A stretch of DNA of 64,000 nt, taken from positions 1 to 64,000 of the forward strand of contig NZ_JPLE01000015.1 of assembly GCF_001010415.1 (NCBI RefSeq), given 5' to 3'. Below the pieces are notes generated by a model, which was not told where the DNA came from, searched no databases, and saw only the letters and a program-made list of their open reading frames with translations. This DNA is from Xanthomonas pisi DSM 18956 (GTDB lineage: Bacteria; Pseudomonadota; Gammaproteobacteria; Xanthomonadales; Xanthomonadaceae). The translations under genes and the position numbers were made by a program. Numbering within the stretch: the stretch's first letter is position 1; each line of letters begins with the position of its first letter. This document shows, piece after piece, positions 44,755 through 52,657 of this stretch.

Positions 44755-45666
44755 TCAGATCGCACCGCTCTTGACCAGCAGATGCTTGGCCAGCATGCCG
44801 TGCACGGCGCCGATCGCACGCGCCAGGTGCAGGGTCACGAACAGCAGCAGCACACCGAGCGCGCAGATCGGCAGCGTCAGCCATCCATTGACGACGTCCA
44901 CACCATCGAAGGTCATCACCACGCCGGAGTCGAACAGTGACAGCACGGGCGCGAAGACGAACCCCAGCGAAATCGCCAGCAGCGTGACGAATACCGTGAA
45001 GTACACGATGCCCAGCGGCAGCATCAGCAGGAAGTACAGCATGGTGCTCCAGGTGCGCAGGTCGGTGAACATCTCGCCGATCCGCTGCAGCCAGCCGCCC
45101 TGCGAGCCCGGATGGGACGGTCGGCGCGGCATGCGCACCCCCAGCAAGGTTTCCACCACGCGTCCTTCCACCAAGGACAGCATCCGCACCGACCCGAAGA
45201 ACAGCACCAGCAGCGGCACGCCGATGATCAGGATCAGCAGGCCCAACGACAGGCTGCCCCCGGCGACCACCCAGGTGAAATAGAAGATGCCGGTCAGCAG
45301 CGACAGCAACATGTAGAACAGCGCGCCGTAGGTGCGCGGGTCGGCGGCCACACCGAAGAACTTGCCGATCCATGAGGCACGCCGAGGCGGCAGCGGCGGG
45401 CGCAGCGCACGACTGACGGTGACTTCGGTTTCGCGATAGATCTCGGCCACTTCATCCGGCGCGCCATAGCTGCCGGCGACGCCTGCGATGACCTCCGCCT
45501 CGCTCTTGTCACGGTGTTCGGCAAGCTCGGCGCGCAGATATTCCTCGGCGTCGTAAAGCGCATCCTGGACCATCGCCGGGTCGGCACCGGCCAGCGCCTG
45601 CCGCAGTTGCGTCAGGTAATCGGCAATGGTGGTCGGCAACGGACGTGTCTGTGCGATCGTCATCAT
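44755..45666 (-). CDS. HAAS/DUF1700-type membrane protein paired with PadR
   Basis: A 303-residue inner-membrane protein. Residues 10-85 form a helical signalling-type domain (DYLTQLRQALAGADPAMVQDALYDAEEYLRAEL) seen in HAAS/DUF1700 proteins. Then come two blocks of paired hydrophobic helices (about residues 115-170 and 215-300), related to each other as PDPRTYGALFYMLLSLLTGI and DLRTWSTMLYFLLMLPLGI, which looks like an internal duplication of a sensor-type membrane domain. Its ATG overlaps the padR stop, so the two are expressed together. The PadR protein may control this pair in response to membrane or envelope stress; that is inference. Confidence 0.75.
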   Translation of the reverse strand: MMTIAQTRPLPTTIADYLTQLRQALAGADPAMVQDALYDAEEYLRAELAEHRDKSEAEVIAGVAGSYGAPDEVAEIYRETEVTVSRALRPPLPPRRASWIGKFFGVAADPRTYGALFYMLLSLLTGIFYFTWVVAGGSLSLGLLILIIGVPLLVLFFGSVRMLSLVEGRVVETLLGVRMPRRPSHPGSQGGWLQRIGEMFTDLRTWSTMLYFLLMLPLGIVYFTVFVTLLAISLGFVFAPVLSLFDSGVVMTFDGVDVVNGWLTLPICALGVLLLFVTLHLARAIGAVHGMLAKHLLVKSGAI

Positions 45667-46025
45667 GAGTGGGTCCCCTCCAGCACGGAATCAACGGAAT
45701 CACGGGTGGCGCGCCAGGCGGCGATCCATTGGCGCAGGCAGTCATGCCCGCTGTCGGTAATGCGGTAGTAGCGTCGCGGTGGTCCCGATGCGGACGGCTC
45801 GATATGGCTGTGCAACAGCCCCGCCCCCTCCAGATTGCGCAACACCGGATACAAGGCGCTCTGTTTGCCGCTGAGCACACCCTCCAGCCGCTCGAGCCGC
45901 TTGGCGATCAAATAGCCGTACAGAGGTTCTTCGGCCTGGGCCAGCACCGCCAGCAAGGCCAGCGACACGGTGCCTGCACTCAGCTCCTTCTGAAATTTGC
46001 GCAGGTGGACATCCGGCTCGCTCAT
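45663..46025 (-). CDS. PadR-family transcriptional regulator
   Basis: A 120-residue DNA-binding protein with the winged-helix PadR fold: LLAVLAQAEEPLYGYLIAKRLE, the recognition region with GVLSGKQSALYPVLRNLEGAGLL, and RRYYRITDSGHDCL at the wing. A C-terminal helix follows for dimerisation. It is the first gene of the operon with the HAAS membrane protein. A dyad at 46054-46076 upstream may be its own operator. The start at 46025 (MSEPDVHLRKFQKEL) matches the PadR N-terminus. Confidence 0.9.
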   Translation of the reverse strand: MSEPDVHLRKFQKELSAGTVSLALLAVLAQAEEPLYGYLIAKRLERLEGVLSGKQSALYPVLRNLEGAGLLHSHIEPSASGPPRRYYRITDSGHDCLRQWIAAWRATRDSVDSVLEGTHS

Positions 46026-46053
46026 CGGCCATCTCCGCTAGGTCGAAGCTCAT

Positions 46054-46076
46054 GCTATGTAGAACCTAGCTATAGC
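46054..46076. promoter_or_regulatory. Possible PadR operator
   Basis: GCTAT at 46054-46058 and ATAGC at 46072-46076 form a dyad with 13 bases between, in an AT-richer stretch about 30 bases upstream of padR. On the minus strand TACATA inside it resembles a -10 element. PadR proteins commonly autoregulate from such sites. Confidence 0.35.
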
Positions 46077-46095
46077 GAATGTGCCGGTAGTCATG

Positions 46096-46253
46096 GGCGG
46101 GGATTGGGGATTCGGCATTGGGGATTCGCGAAAGCAAAGACAAAGGCGGGGCCGCCGGCTCGCTGGAGCAATCGTTGGCATCGCAATGCGGTCGACCGCA
46201 GACGCAGCGTCGCCTTCGCTAATCCCCCAATGCCGAATCCCCAATCCCCGCCC
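46096..46253. repeat. Best-preserved inverted pair of G-rich repeats
   Basis: The forward arm at 46096-46135 reads GGCGGGGATTGGGGATTCGG then CATTGGGGATTCGCGAAAGC. The reverse arm at 46215-46253 is its near-perfect complement (GCTAATCCCCCAATGCCGAA then TCCCCAATCCCCGCC). The arms are about 38-40 bp and about 80 bases apart, so the whole unit is about 158 bp and can fold into a long hairpin. Confidence 0.9.
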
Positions 46254-46402
46254 CACTCGCGCCCGCCTGTGCAAACCCCAGTGCGTTCATGAGCTTAGAA
46301 CCTTTGGGTTACTGCCTTTCTGGCACGGCTTAACTACAGTCGACGTCCCCCGTGCCGATAAGTTTCGCTCAGGGGTTTTTCACTTTTCGATGGGGCAATA
46401 CG

Positions 46403-47956
46403 ATGCAATTGACACGCTTGGCGCAGCCGGCCATGGCTGAAACTTCCTTTGGAGCCACCCGGCGCCTGTGCCTCGCGATCGGGTTGGCGCTGCCGGTACT
46501 GGGCTTTGCGCAGACACAACCTGCGCCCGCCAATGCCGAACAGACCCAGCCGGAGCCTGCCAAGCCACCGGTCACCGCCGCACCCGCCACCGCCAAGGGC
46601 TACCCGCTCGAAGCGCAGGGCTGGGGCGCCAAGCAGGGTGGCAACATGTGGCAGGTGCGTTGGGCCGAGGACTGGTCGTATTTGAAGGACCCGTCCAAGC
46701 GCAAGAGCCCGTTCGACCCGCTCAAGTACATCCCGCTCAATGCGTCGGGCGATGTCTACGTGTCGCTCAGCAACGAGCTGCGCGTGCGCAGCAATACCAT
46801 CACCAACCCGGGACTGATTCCCGGCAGCCATTCGCAGCAGCAATACCTGTTGCGCGCGTTCTTCGGTGCGGACCTGCATGTGGGCGAACACTTCCGTCTG
46901 TATACGGAACTGGCGCACGGCAGCCTGGATGGCCGCAACGAGGGCACCAAGACCGGTACCCAGGAAAACAACGCGATCCTGCAACAGGTGTTCTTCGACG
47001 TGAAGGGCAACATCGGCGGCGCCGATACCGGTCTGCGTGTCGGCCGCCAGGTGTTCGTCGACGGGCCCACCACCTTGATGGCGCTGCGCGACAACACCGA
47101 TATCTTCGTGACCTTCAACGGTGCGCGCGCCTGGGCCATCGGCGAAAAGACCCGCGTGGACGTGTTCGATTTCAATTTCAACCTGGATGGCACCGAAGGC
47201 CTGGGTGATGACCGCATCGACCGCTCGCGGCATTTCCGCGGCGTGGTGGGCGGCTATCGGTTGCCGACCGCCAAACCGATGTATCTGGAACCGTTCTTCT
47301 ATCAGTTCCGCAACGACAACCAGGTGTGGGGCCGCCAGACCGCGGAAGAAAACCGCAACTACTACGGACTGCGGTTGTGGGGCAACGTGGGCAAGCTGCG
47401 TACCGACTCGTTCGTGACCGTGCAGCGCGGCAGCTTCGGCGGACGCGACCTGCGCGCCTACATGGCCAGCACCTCCAATGCGTGGACGCTGAGCGACAAC
47501 GGCTGGAAGCCGCGCCTGGGCTTCCATAGCGAAATCGCCTCCGGCGGTGGCGGCACGTCCGGCACCGGCACGCTGCGCAACAACAACTTCCTTTATGGCA
47601 ACACGATCTACTTCAGCTGGGCCACCTTCTTCGGCCCGGTGAACCTGGTCACTGCCGCGCCGACATTCACGTTCTCGCCCACGTCCAAGCTCACCGTGAA
47701 CCTGGAATGGGAAACCCTGTGGCGGCAGACCACCAGCGATGCGATCTACAACAATCAGGCGCGCGCCTATGCACGCACCCAGAGCACCGGCGAACGTCGC
47801 ATCGGCACCATGCCGCGCATCAACGCGACGTGGAATATCGATCCGAACTGGTCGGTGACCTTCCGCGCCGAGCATCTGATGGCAGGGCCTGCCCTGGAAA
47901 AGGCCGGTTACGGCGATTCGACCTTCGTGATGGGCTGGTTGAATTTCCGGTTCTAA
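46403..47956 (+). CDS. Alginate-export-family outer-membrane porin
   Basis: A 517-residue predicted outer-membrane barrel. The signal peptide includes ATRRLCLAIGLALPVLGFAQT, followed by a Pro/Ala-rich linker to about residue 65. The barrel region (from YIPLNASGDVYVSLSNELRVR) alternates hydrophobic and polar residues with many aromatic girdle residues and ends MGWLNFRF with C-terminal Phe. The pattern WEDWSYLKDPSKRK and GRQVFVDGPTTLMALRDNTD resembles AlgE-like alginate-export domain proteins. Xanthomonas is not known to make alginate, so the substrate is open. ATG 46403 is used; 46433 is possible but would start closer to the signal core. Confidence 0.72.
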   Translation: MQLTRLAQPAMAETSFGATRRLCLAIGLALPVLGFAQTQPAPANAEQTQPEPAKPPVTAAPATAKGYPLEAQGWGAKQGGNMWQVRWAEDWSYLKDPSKRKSPFDPLKYIPLNASGDVYVSLSNELRVRSNTITNPGLIPGSHSQQQYLLRAFFGADLHVGEHFRLYTELAHGSLDGRNEGTKTGTQENNAILQQVFFDVKGNIGGADTGLRVGRQVFVDGPTTLMALRDNTDIFVTFNGARAWAIGEKTRVDVFDFNFNLDGTEGLGDDRIDRSRHFRGVVGGYRLPTAKPMYLEPFFYQFRNDNQVWGRQTAEENRNYYGLRLWGNVGKLRTDSFVTVQRGSFGGRDLRAYMASTSNAWTLSDNGWKPRLGFHSEIASGGGGTSGTGTLRNNNFLYGNTIYFSWATFFGPVNLVTAAPTFTFSPTSKLTVNLEWETLWRQTTSDAIYNNQARAYARTQSTGERRIGTMPRINATWNIDPNWSVTFRAEHLMAGPALEKAGYGDSTFVMGWLNFRF

Positions 47957-48035
47957 ACGCGGCGGTTGGTCGGCGCGCTGCAATCGGCTGACGCGATGTG
48001 CGTGGGTTTTGGTCTGACGCGTTGCTGTTGGATCA

Positions 48036-48072
48036 CATGCCGCGTCCGGCCGGGACGCGGCATGTTGGTTTT
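48036..48072 (+). terminator. Terminator-like hairpin after the porin gene
   Basis: CATGCCGCGTCC (48036-48047) and GGACGCGGCATG (48053-48064) form a perfect 12-bp stem with a GGCCG loop, followed by TTGGTTTTC. The T-run is interrupted. Confidence 0.65.
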
Positions 48073-48713
48073 CAGCGCTGGTCTGATGACACAGCGCTTT
48101 TCGCATGCTGCACGCAACAGACAAGCGTCGCCTGCGGTCACTTGTGGCGACGGATTGTCGCGCTGCCCGGCCGGTCGACAATGCCGCAACCGGCTGTATT
48201 GCACACGCAAACGCGGTCCGCATCCGTCATCGGCCTGCCTGTACCGGGCACATCGAAAAGGCGCTGTCCTTACTGATCAACGGCGCCCTGCGCTCTGCCG
48301 CAAGCGCACTGCCTGCCAACGGCCAGCGGTCGTCAGCCGCAGCTATTTCCGGTTTGCGGACATCCCCTGGAGAGTGACGCCTTTCAGTGCCCCCTGCGCG
48401 CATCGGCAGACAAGCAAACGCGCATCGACACCAAGAAGGCGGGATATTTCAGTATGCAAAAGTATCGATAGCCGTTCGACTGACAGCCGCACACCGCTCG
48501 ACCAACACCGCACGCCACTGCCCCCGCTGCAGGCCCATGTCCGGCTTGAACGACGCGATCTCAGCGCCACTCGCCAGACCGTCGCGGCTGTCGTACGCGC
48601 CTCCAGCGACGCGCCCTCTCCTGGCAAGAGCCGGGATCGAGCTGGTGCAGCCTTGGGCACTCGACGAGCCGCTGCTGGATGGCGAGGCTGCACCGGGCAG
48701 CAGCGCGTCTTGT

Positions 48714-48750
48714 TACCAATCCCCAATGCCCAATCCCGAATCCCCGCCCC
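48714..48750. repeat. G-rich dispersed repeat, reverse copy before the DUF502 gene
   Basis: Reads ACCAATCCCCAATGCCCAAT then CCCGAATCCCCGCCCC, that is, the reverse orientation of the family. No clear forward arm was found upstream. It ends about 38 bases before the next ATG. Confidence 0.8.
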
Positions 48751-48788
48751 ACCTGCACCGGACGCGGCCGAATGCCTACACTACGCAG

Positions 48789-49463
48789 ATGTCCGAATCC
48801 CCCACTCCGCATCCCCGCCCTTCCCTGCAACGCGTGTTCCTGACCGGGTTGCTGACCCTGCTGCCGGTCTGGCTGACCTGGGTGGTGGTGAAGTTCGTCT
48901 TTTCACTGCTCTCAGGCATCAGCAGCCCGTGGGTGGTGCCATTGTCCGAGCGCATCGCTGCCTCGTTTCCCGATTACCTTGGCTGGATCAAGGCGCTTTG
49001 GGTGCAGAACACCATCGCCCTGGTCGCCACGGTGGGGGCGATCCTGTTCGTCGGCATCCTGAGCCGGCGGGTGATCGGCCAACGTTTGCTGCGCTGGTTC
49101 GAGGCGATCATGCGGCGCATCCCGCTGGCCAGCGTGGTCTATGAGAGCGCCCGCAAGTTGCTCGACATCCTGCAGACCCAGCCCGGCAGTACGCAGCGCG
49201 TGGTACTGATCGACTTCCCGCATCGCGATATGAAGTCGGTCGGCCTGGTCACGCGCGTGATCAAGGAGCAAGGCACCGGCCGCGAGCTGGCGGCGGTGTA
49301 TGTGCCGACCACGCCCAACCCCACCTCCGGCTATCTGGAAATCGTGCCGGTCGAACTGCTCACGCCCACCGACTGGAGCGTGGACCAGGCGATGAGTTTC
49401 ATCATCTCCGGTGGCGCGGTTGCGCCGGAGTCGGTTCCCTTCACCCGTACTGCGGATCGCTGA
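48789..49463 (+). CDS. DUF502-family membrane protein
   Basis: A 224-residue inner-membrane protein of the widely conserved DUF502 family, function unknown. Two hydrophobic segments are present: RVFLTGLLTLLPVWLTWVVV near residue 15-35 and TIALVATVGAILFVGIL near 75-95. Family segments are IPLASVVYESARKLLDIL, VLIDFPHRDMKSVGLVT and VPTTPNPTSGYLEIVP. ATG 48789 is supported because translation opens shortly before the first membrane helix. The yhhQ-type gene starts 5 bases after its stop, so they are likely co-transcribed. Confidence 0.85.
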   Translation: MSESPTPHPRPSLQRVFLTGLLTLLPVWLTWVVVKFVFSLLSGISSPWVVPLSERIAASFPDYLGWIKALWVQNTIALVATVGAILFVGILSRRVIGQRLLRWFEAIMRRIPLASVVYESARKLLDILQTQPGSTQRVVLIDFPHRDMKSVGLVTRVIKEQGTGRELAAVYVPTTPNPTSGYLEIVPVELLTPTDWSVDQAMSFIISGGAVAPESVPFTRTADR

Positions 49464-49468
49464 AGCCC

Positions 49469-50245
49469 ATGACACACACGCGTACCCTCGACGATCGTGC
49501 GGTCCGCCTGTTCATTGCCTTGGCGGCATTCTTCTGCGTCAACGCGGCCCTGGCCGAGTTCATCGGCGTGAAGATCTTCGCGCTGGAAGACACGCTCGGC
49601 ATCGCGCCGCTGAACTGGAACCTGTTCGGCCAGACCGGTTCGCTCAGTTTCACCGCCGGCACCTTGTTGTGGCCGGTGGTGTTCATCATGACCGACACCA
49701 TCAACGAATTCTTCGGAAGCCGCGGGGTGCGTTTCATCTCGTGGGTGGCGGTGGCGCTGATCGGCTACGGCTTCGTGTTCGCATTTGCCGCCATCGCATT
49801 GGCGCCGGCAGGCTGGTGGGTGACCGCAGCGCAGAGCCAGGGCGTGCCCGACTACCAGGCCGCATTCGCGGCGGTGTTCGGGCAGGGCTTGTGGACGATC
49901 GGCGGCTCGCTGGTGGCCTTCCTGTTCGGCCAGTTGATCGACGTGTCGGTGTTCCATCGCATCCGCAAGGTCACCGGCGAAAAACACGTCTGGCTGCGTG
50001 CCACCGGCTCCACGGCGGTGTCGCAGTTGGTGGACAGCTTCGTGGTGATCTACATCGCCTTCGTGCTTGGCCCTCAGCATTGGTCCACCGACCAGTTCCT
50101 GGCGGTGAGCACACTCAACTACGTCTACAAGATGGGTTTTGCGATCGCCTTGATTCCACTGCTCTACCTCGCGCGCCGCGCCATCAGCGCATATCTGGGT
50201 GCCGAACGCGCCGAGCAGTTGCGCGAAGAAGCCGCTGCCGACTAG
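49469..50245 (+). CDS. Queuosine precursor transporter (YhhQ/VUT family)
   Basis: A 258-residue inner-membrane protein with about six hydrophobic segments. Family markers include FIMTDTINEFFG (residues near 70-85), the LWTIGGSLVAFLFGQLIDVSVFH helix and RATGSTAVSQLVDSFVVIYIAF. YhhQ of E. coli imports 7-cyano- or 7-aminomethyl-7-deazaguanine for queuosine tRNA modification. The match in family is good; substrate is inferred from it. It follows the DUF502 gene closely. Confidence 0.85.
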   Translation: MTHTRTLDDRAVRLFIALAAFFCVNAALAEFIGVKIFALEDTLGIAPLNWNLFGQTGSLSFTAGTLLWPVVFIMTDTINEFFGSRGVRFISWVAVALIGYGFVFAFAAIALAPAGWWVTAAQSQGVPDYQAAFAAVFGQGLWTIGGSLVAFLFGQLIDVSVFHRIRKVTGEKHVWLRATGSTAVSQLVDSFVVIYIAFVLGPQHWSTDQFLAVSTLNYVYKMGFAIALIPLLYLARRAISAYLGAERAEQLREEAAAD

Positions 50246-50603
50246 GAGCGGCCAACAGACCTAGCGAGCAGTCGTCGGCTGGCTGCGGACGGCGCACTCG
50301 GCATCGGAATACACACGCGTGCCCCTGTGGAGCCAAGTCGCGGCAGCGCCCGTCTGGCGGTGAGCACCGTCGTTGTGTTGGCGGCTCTTTGAGACGGCGC
50401 GGTGCCCACACGGTGCCTGACCAAGGCCGGCAGCACCCGTAGCAGCACGCTGCGCGACGGGTTATCGCAGCGCACCATTGCAGCCAGGCACCCTACCCTG
50501 CCCGTGCCGCATCTGAATTGCATGTGCGGCGCATGCGCCGCACGGCTGGCCGTAGCGGTGCGGATCGGGCAAGCTCCCCGCTCGCTTGTTTCCGGAGCCG
50601 GTA
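50246..50603. other. Intergenic region before the DUF885 gene
   Basis: 358 bases. TAGGAGCGGCC just after the transporter stop resembles the start of another short xanthomonad repeat. The rest shows no gene, terminator or motif I recognise. Confidence 0.45.
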
Positions 50604-52553
50604 ATGCCCCTCAGCTTTTCCCGCCTGCTGTCGCTGGCCCTCGCCGCTGTGTTGAGCCTGTCAGTGGCAGCGCCCGCCGATGCGGCCAAGAAGAAGACCG
50701 CCAAGGCACAGACCACGCAGACGCGCGCGAAGGCGAGCAAAGGCAAGAAGACCACCAAGCCGGCGGCCAAGGCCTCGAAGACGGCCAAAGGCAGCAAGGC
50801 CGCCAGGGCCAGGCCGCGCGCAGTGGCCGCGCCGGTGGTGTTGACCAAGGCGCAGCAGCTCAACCTGCTCTACGACCAGTACTGGGACGCTTCGCTCAAG
50901 CTCAACCCGCTGCAGGCGACCTTCCAGGGCGAGAGCCGCTACAACGACCAGTTGCCCAATTTCCTGTCGCCGGCGTTCCGCCAGCAGTCGCATGATTTCA
51001 CCGTGCTGTGGCTGGGCAAGGCCGAGGCGCTGGGGCCGGACGGCCTGAGCGGGCAGGACCTGCTCAGCTACCAGATCTTCGTGCGCGATGCGCGCAGCGC
51101 CCTGGCGGCCGAGCAGTTCCCCAGCTGGATGCTGCCGATCAACCAGTTCTACAACATCGCCAGCATCACGGTGGTGCTGGGCTCGGGCACCGGCGCGCAG
51201 CCGTTCAAGACGGTCAAGGATTACGACAACTGGTCGCGGCGTGCGCTGGGCATTCCCGACCTGTTCGACCAGGCCATCACCAACATGCGCGCCGGCATGC
51301 AGGCCGGCGTGGTGCAGCCCAAGGTACTGATGCAGAAGGTATTGCCGCAGCTGGATGCGATCATCGCGCGCAGCGCCGAAGACAGCCTGTTCTGGGGGCC
51401 GATCCGCAACCTGCCGGCCGACATGCCCGAGGCCGACAAGCAGCGCCTCACCGCCGAGTACAAGCGGCTGATCGAAGTGCGCATCCTGCCGGCCTATCGC
51501 GCCCTGCGCGGTTTCATCGCCACCGAATACCTGCCTGCCTGCCGCGACAGCGATGGCCTGGCCGCGCTGCCCAACGGCGCGGCGTGGTACGCCTATGACG
51601 TGCGGCAAAGCACCACCTCCGACCTGAGCCCGGAGCAGATCCATCAGATCGGGCTGGAGGAGGTCGCGCGCCTGCAGGGCGAGATCACCGCGCTGACCAA
51701 GCAGGTCAAGTTCCGCGGCAACCTGCCCAAGTTCTACAAGTTCATGCAGACCGACAAGCGCTTCGGCTTCCGCAGCGACACCGAGCTGCTGGGGTATTAC
51801 CGTGGCCTGCAGGGGCGCGTACAAGGCGCGGTGCCGCGGCTGTTCGCCCTGCAGGGCATCCCGGCGCTGGAAGTGCGCGCGGTGGAACCGCAACGCGCGC
51901 AATCGGCTGCCAGCGGCTCATACATGCGTCCCGGCGTCACCGGCAGCAATGGCGGCACGCCGGGCATCTTCTACGTCAACACCTCCGACCTGCCCTCGCG
52001 CAAGACCTGGGAAGCGGAGAGCCTGTACCTGCACGAAGCGATTCCGGGCCATCACTACCAGCTCGGGCTGCAGCAGCAGTTGACCGACCTGCCCAAGTTC
52101 CGCCGCCTCGGAGGCGAGACCGCCTACATCGAGGGCTGGGGGCTGTACGCCGAATCGCTGGGGCGCGAGTTGGGGCTGTATCAGGACCCCTACAACTACT
52201 ACGGCTACCTGCAAAACGCATTGTGGCGCTCGATCCGGCTGGTTGCCGATACCGGCCTGCACAGCAAGGGCTGGACGCGGACCCAGGCCATCGACTACAT
52301 GCTGGACAACTCGGCGATGAGCCGCACCGATGCCGAAGCCGAAGTCGACCGCTACATGGCCATCCCCGGCCAGGCGCTGGCCTACAAGGTCGGCGAGATG
52401 AAGATCGCGCAGCTGCGCGAGCAGGCCCAGCGCGAGCTGGGGCCGCGCTTCGACGTACGTGCCTTCCATACCGAAGTGCTCAAGGATGGCTCGGTGCCGC
52501 TGGAGATCCTGCAGGAAAAAGTGCAACGCTGGATCGCCACGCAAAAGGGCTGA
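50604..52553 (+). CDS. DUF885-family metallopeptidase-like secreted protein with a basic linker
   Basis: A 649-residue exported protein of the DUF885 family, predicted zinc peptidases. The signal peptide is SRLLSLALAAVLSLSVAAPADA. It is followed by about 45 residues almost entirely Lys, Ala, Thr, Arg and Ser (KKKTAKAQTTQTRAKASKGK and on), then the globular domain. The candidate zinc site is HEAIPGHHYQ at residues 477-486, with a Glu in GGETAYIEGWGLYAESLGRELG downstream as a further ligand, as in the family. The substrate is unknown. ATG 50604 is preferred to the frame start at 50586. The upstream gap is 358 bases, so it probably has its own promoter. Confidence 0.85.
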   Translation: MPLSFSRLLSLALAAVLSLSVAAPADAAKKKTAKAQTTQTRAKASKGKKTTKPAAKASKTAKGSKAARARPRAVAAPVVLTKAQQLNLLYDQYWDASLKLNPLQATFQGESRYNDQLPNFLSPAFRQQSHDFTVLWLGKAEALGPDGLSGQDLLSYQIFVRDARSALAAEQFPSWMLPINQFYNIASITVVLGSGTGAQPFKTVKDYDNWSRRALGIPDLFDQAITNMRAGMQAGVVQPKVLMQKVLPQLDAIIARSAEDSLFWGPIRNLPADMPEADKQRLTAEYKRLIEVRILPAYRALRGFIATEYLPACRDSDGLAALPNGAAWYAYDVRQSTTSDLSPEQIHQIGLEEVARLQGEITALTKQVKFRGNLPKFYKFMQTDKRFGFRSDTELLGYYRGLQGRVQGAVPRLFALQGIPALEVRAVEPQRAQSAASGSYMRPGVTGSNGGTPGIFYVNTSDLPSRKTWEAESLYLHEAIPGHHYQLGLQQQLTDLPKFRRLGGETAYIEGWGLYAESLGRELGLYQDPYNYYGYLQNALWRSIRLVADTGLHSKGWTRTQAIDYMLDNSAMSRTDAEAEVDRYMAIPGQALAYKVGEMKIAQLREQAQRELGPRFDVRAFHTEVLKDGSVPLEILQEKVQRWIATQKG

Positions 52554-52657
52554 CCGCCGCGGGCTGCAGGCCGCGGCTGCGGCGCTTGGTATGCTGGAGG
52601 CTGTGCTAGCCATCCGCAGGCGGGGCGCCTGCGCTGCCGCCCACAGGACGTGTCCCG

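Larger units (their letters stand above)
46026..46402. other. Divergent intergenic region with repeat element
   Basis: 377 bases between padR and the porin gene. It holds the possible PadR operator (46054-46076), the inverted-repeat element at 46096-46253 and, at the right end, a T-rich stretch before the porin start. No gene is supported. Confidence 0.6.
47957..48788. other. Long gap between the porin gene and the DUF502 gene
   Basis: 832 bases. A terminator-like hairpin lies at 48036-48064. From about 48080 to 48710 the sequence has open frames in several frames, but none shows a signal peptide, known motif or ribosome-binding site. A repeat copy is at 48714-48750. The region could be a decayed gene; I see nothing recognisable in it. 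Confidence 0.5.

Noticed and set aside
48343..48726. A 127-codon minus-strand frame in the gap before the DUF502 gene
   Set aside because: No ribosome-binding site, signal, domain or codon pattern of a real gene, and its start lies inside a dispersed repeat.
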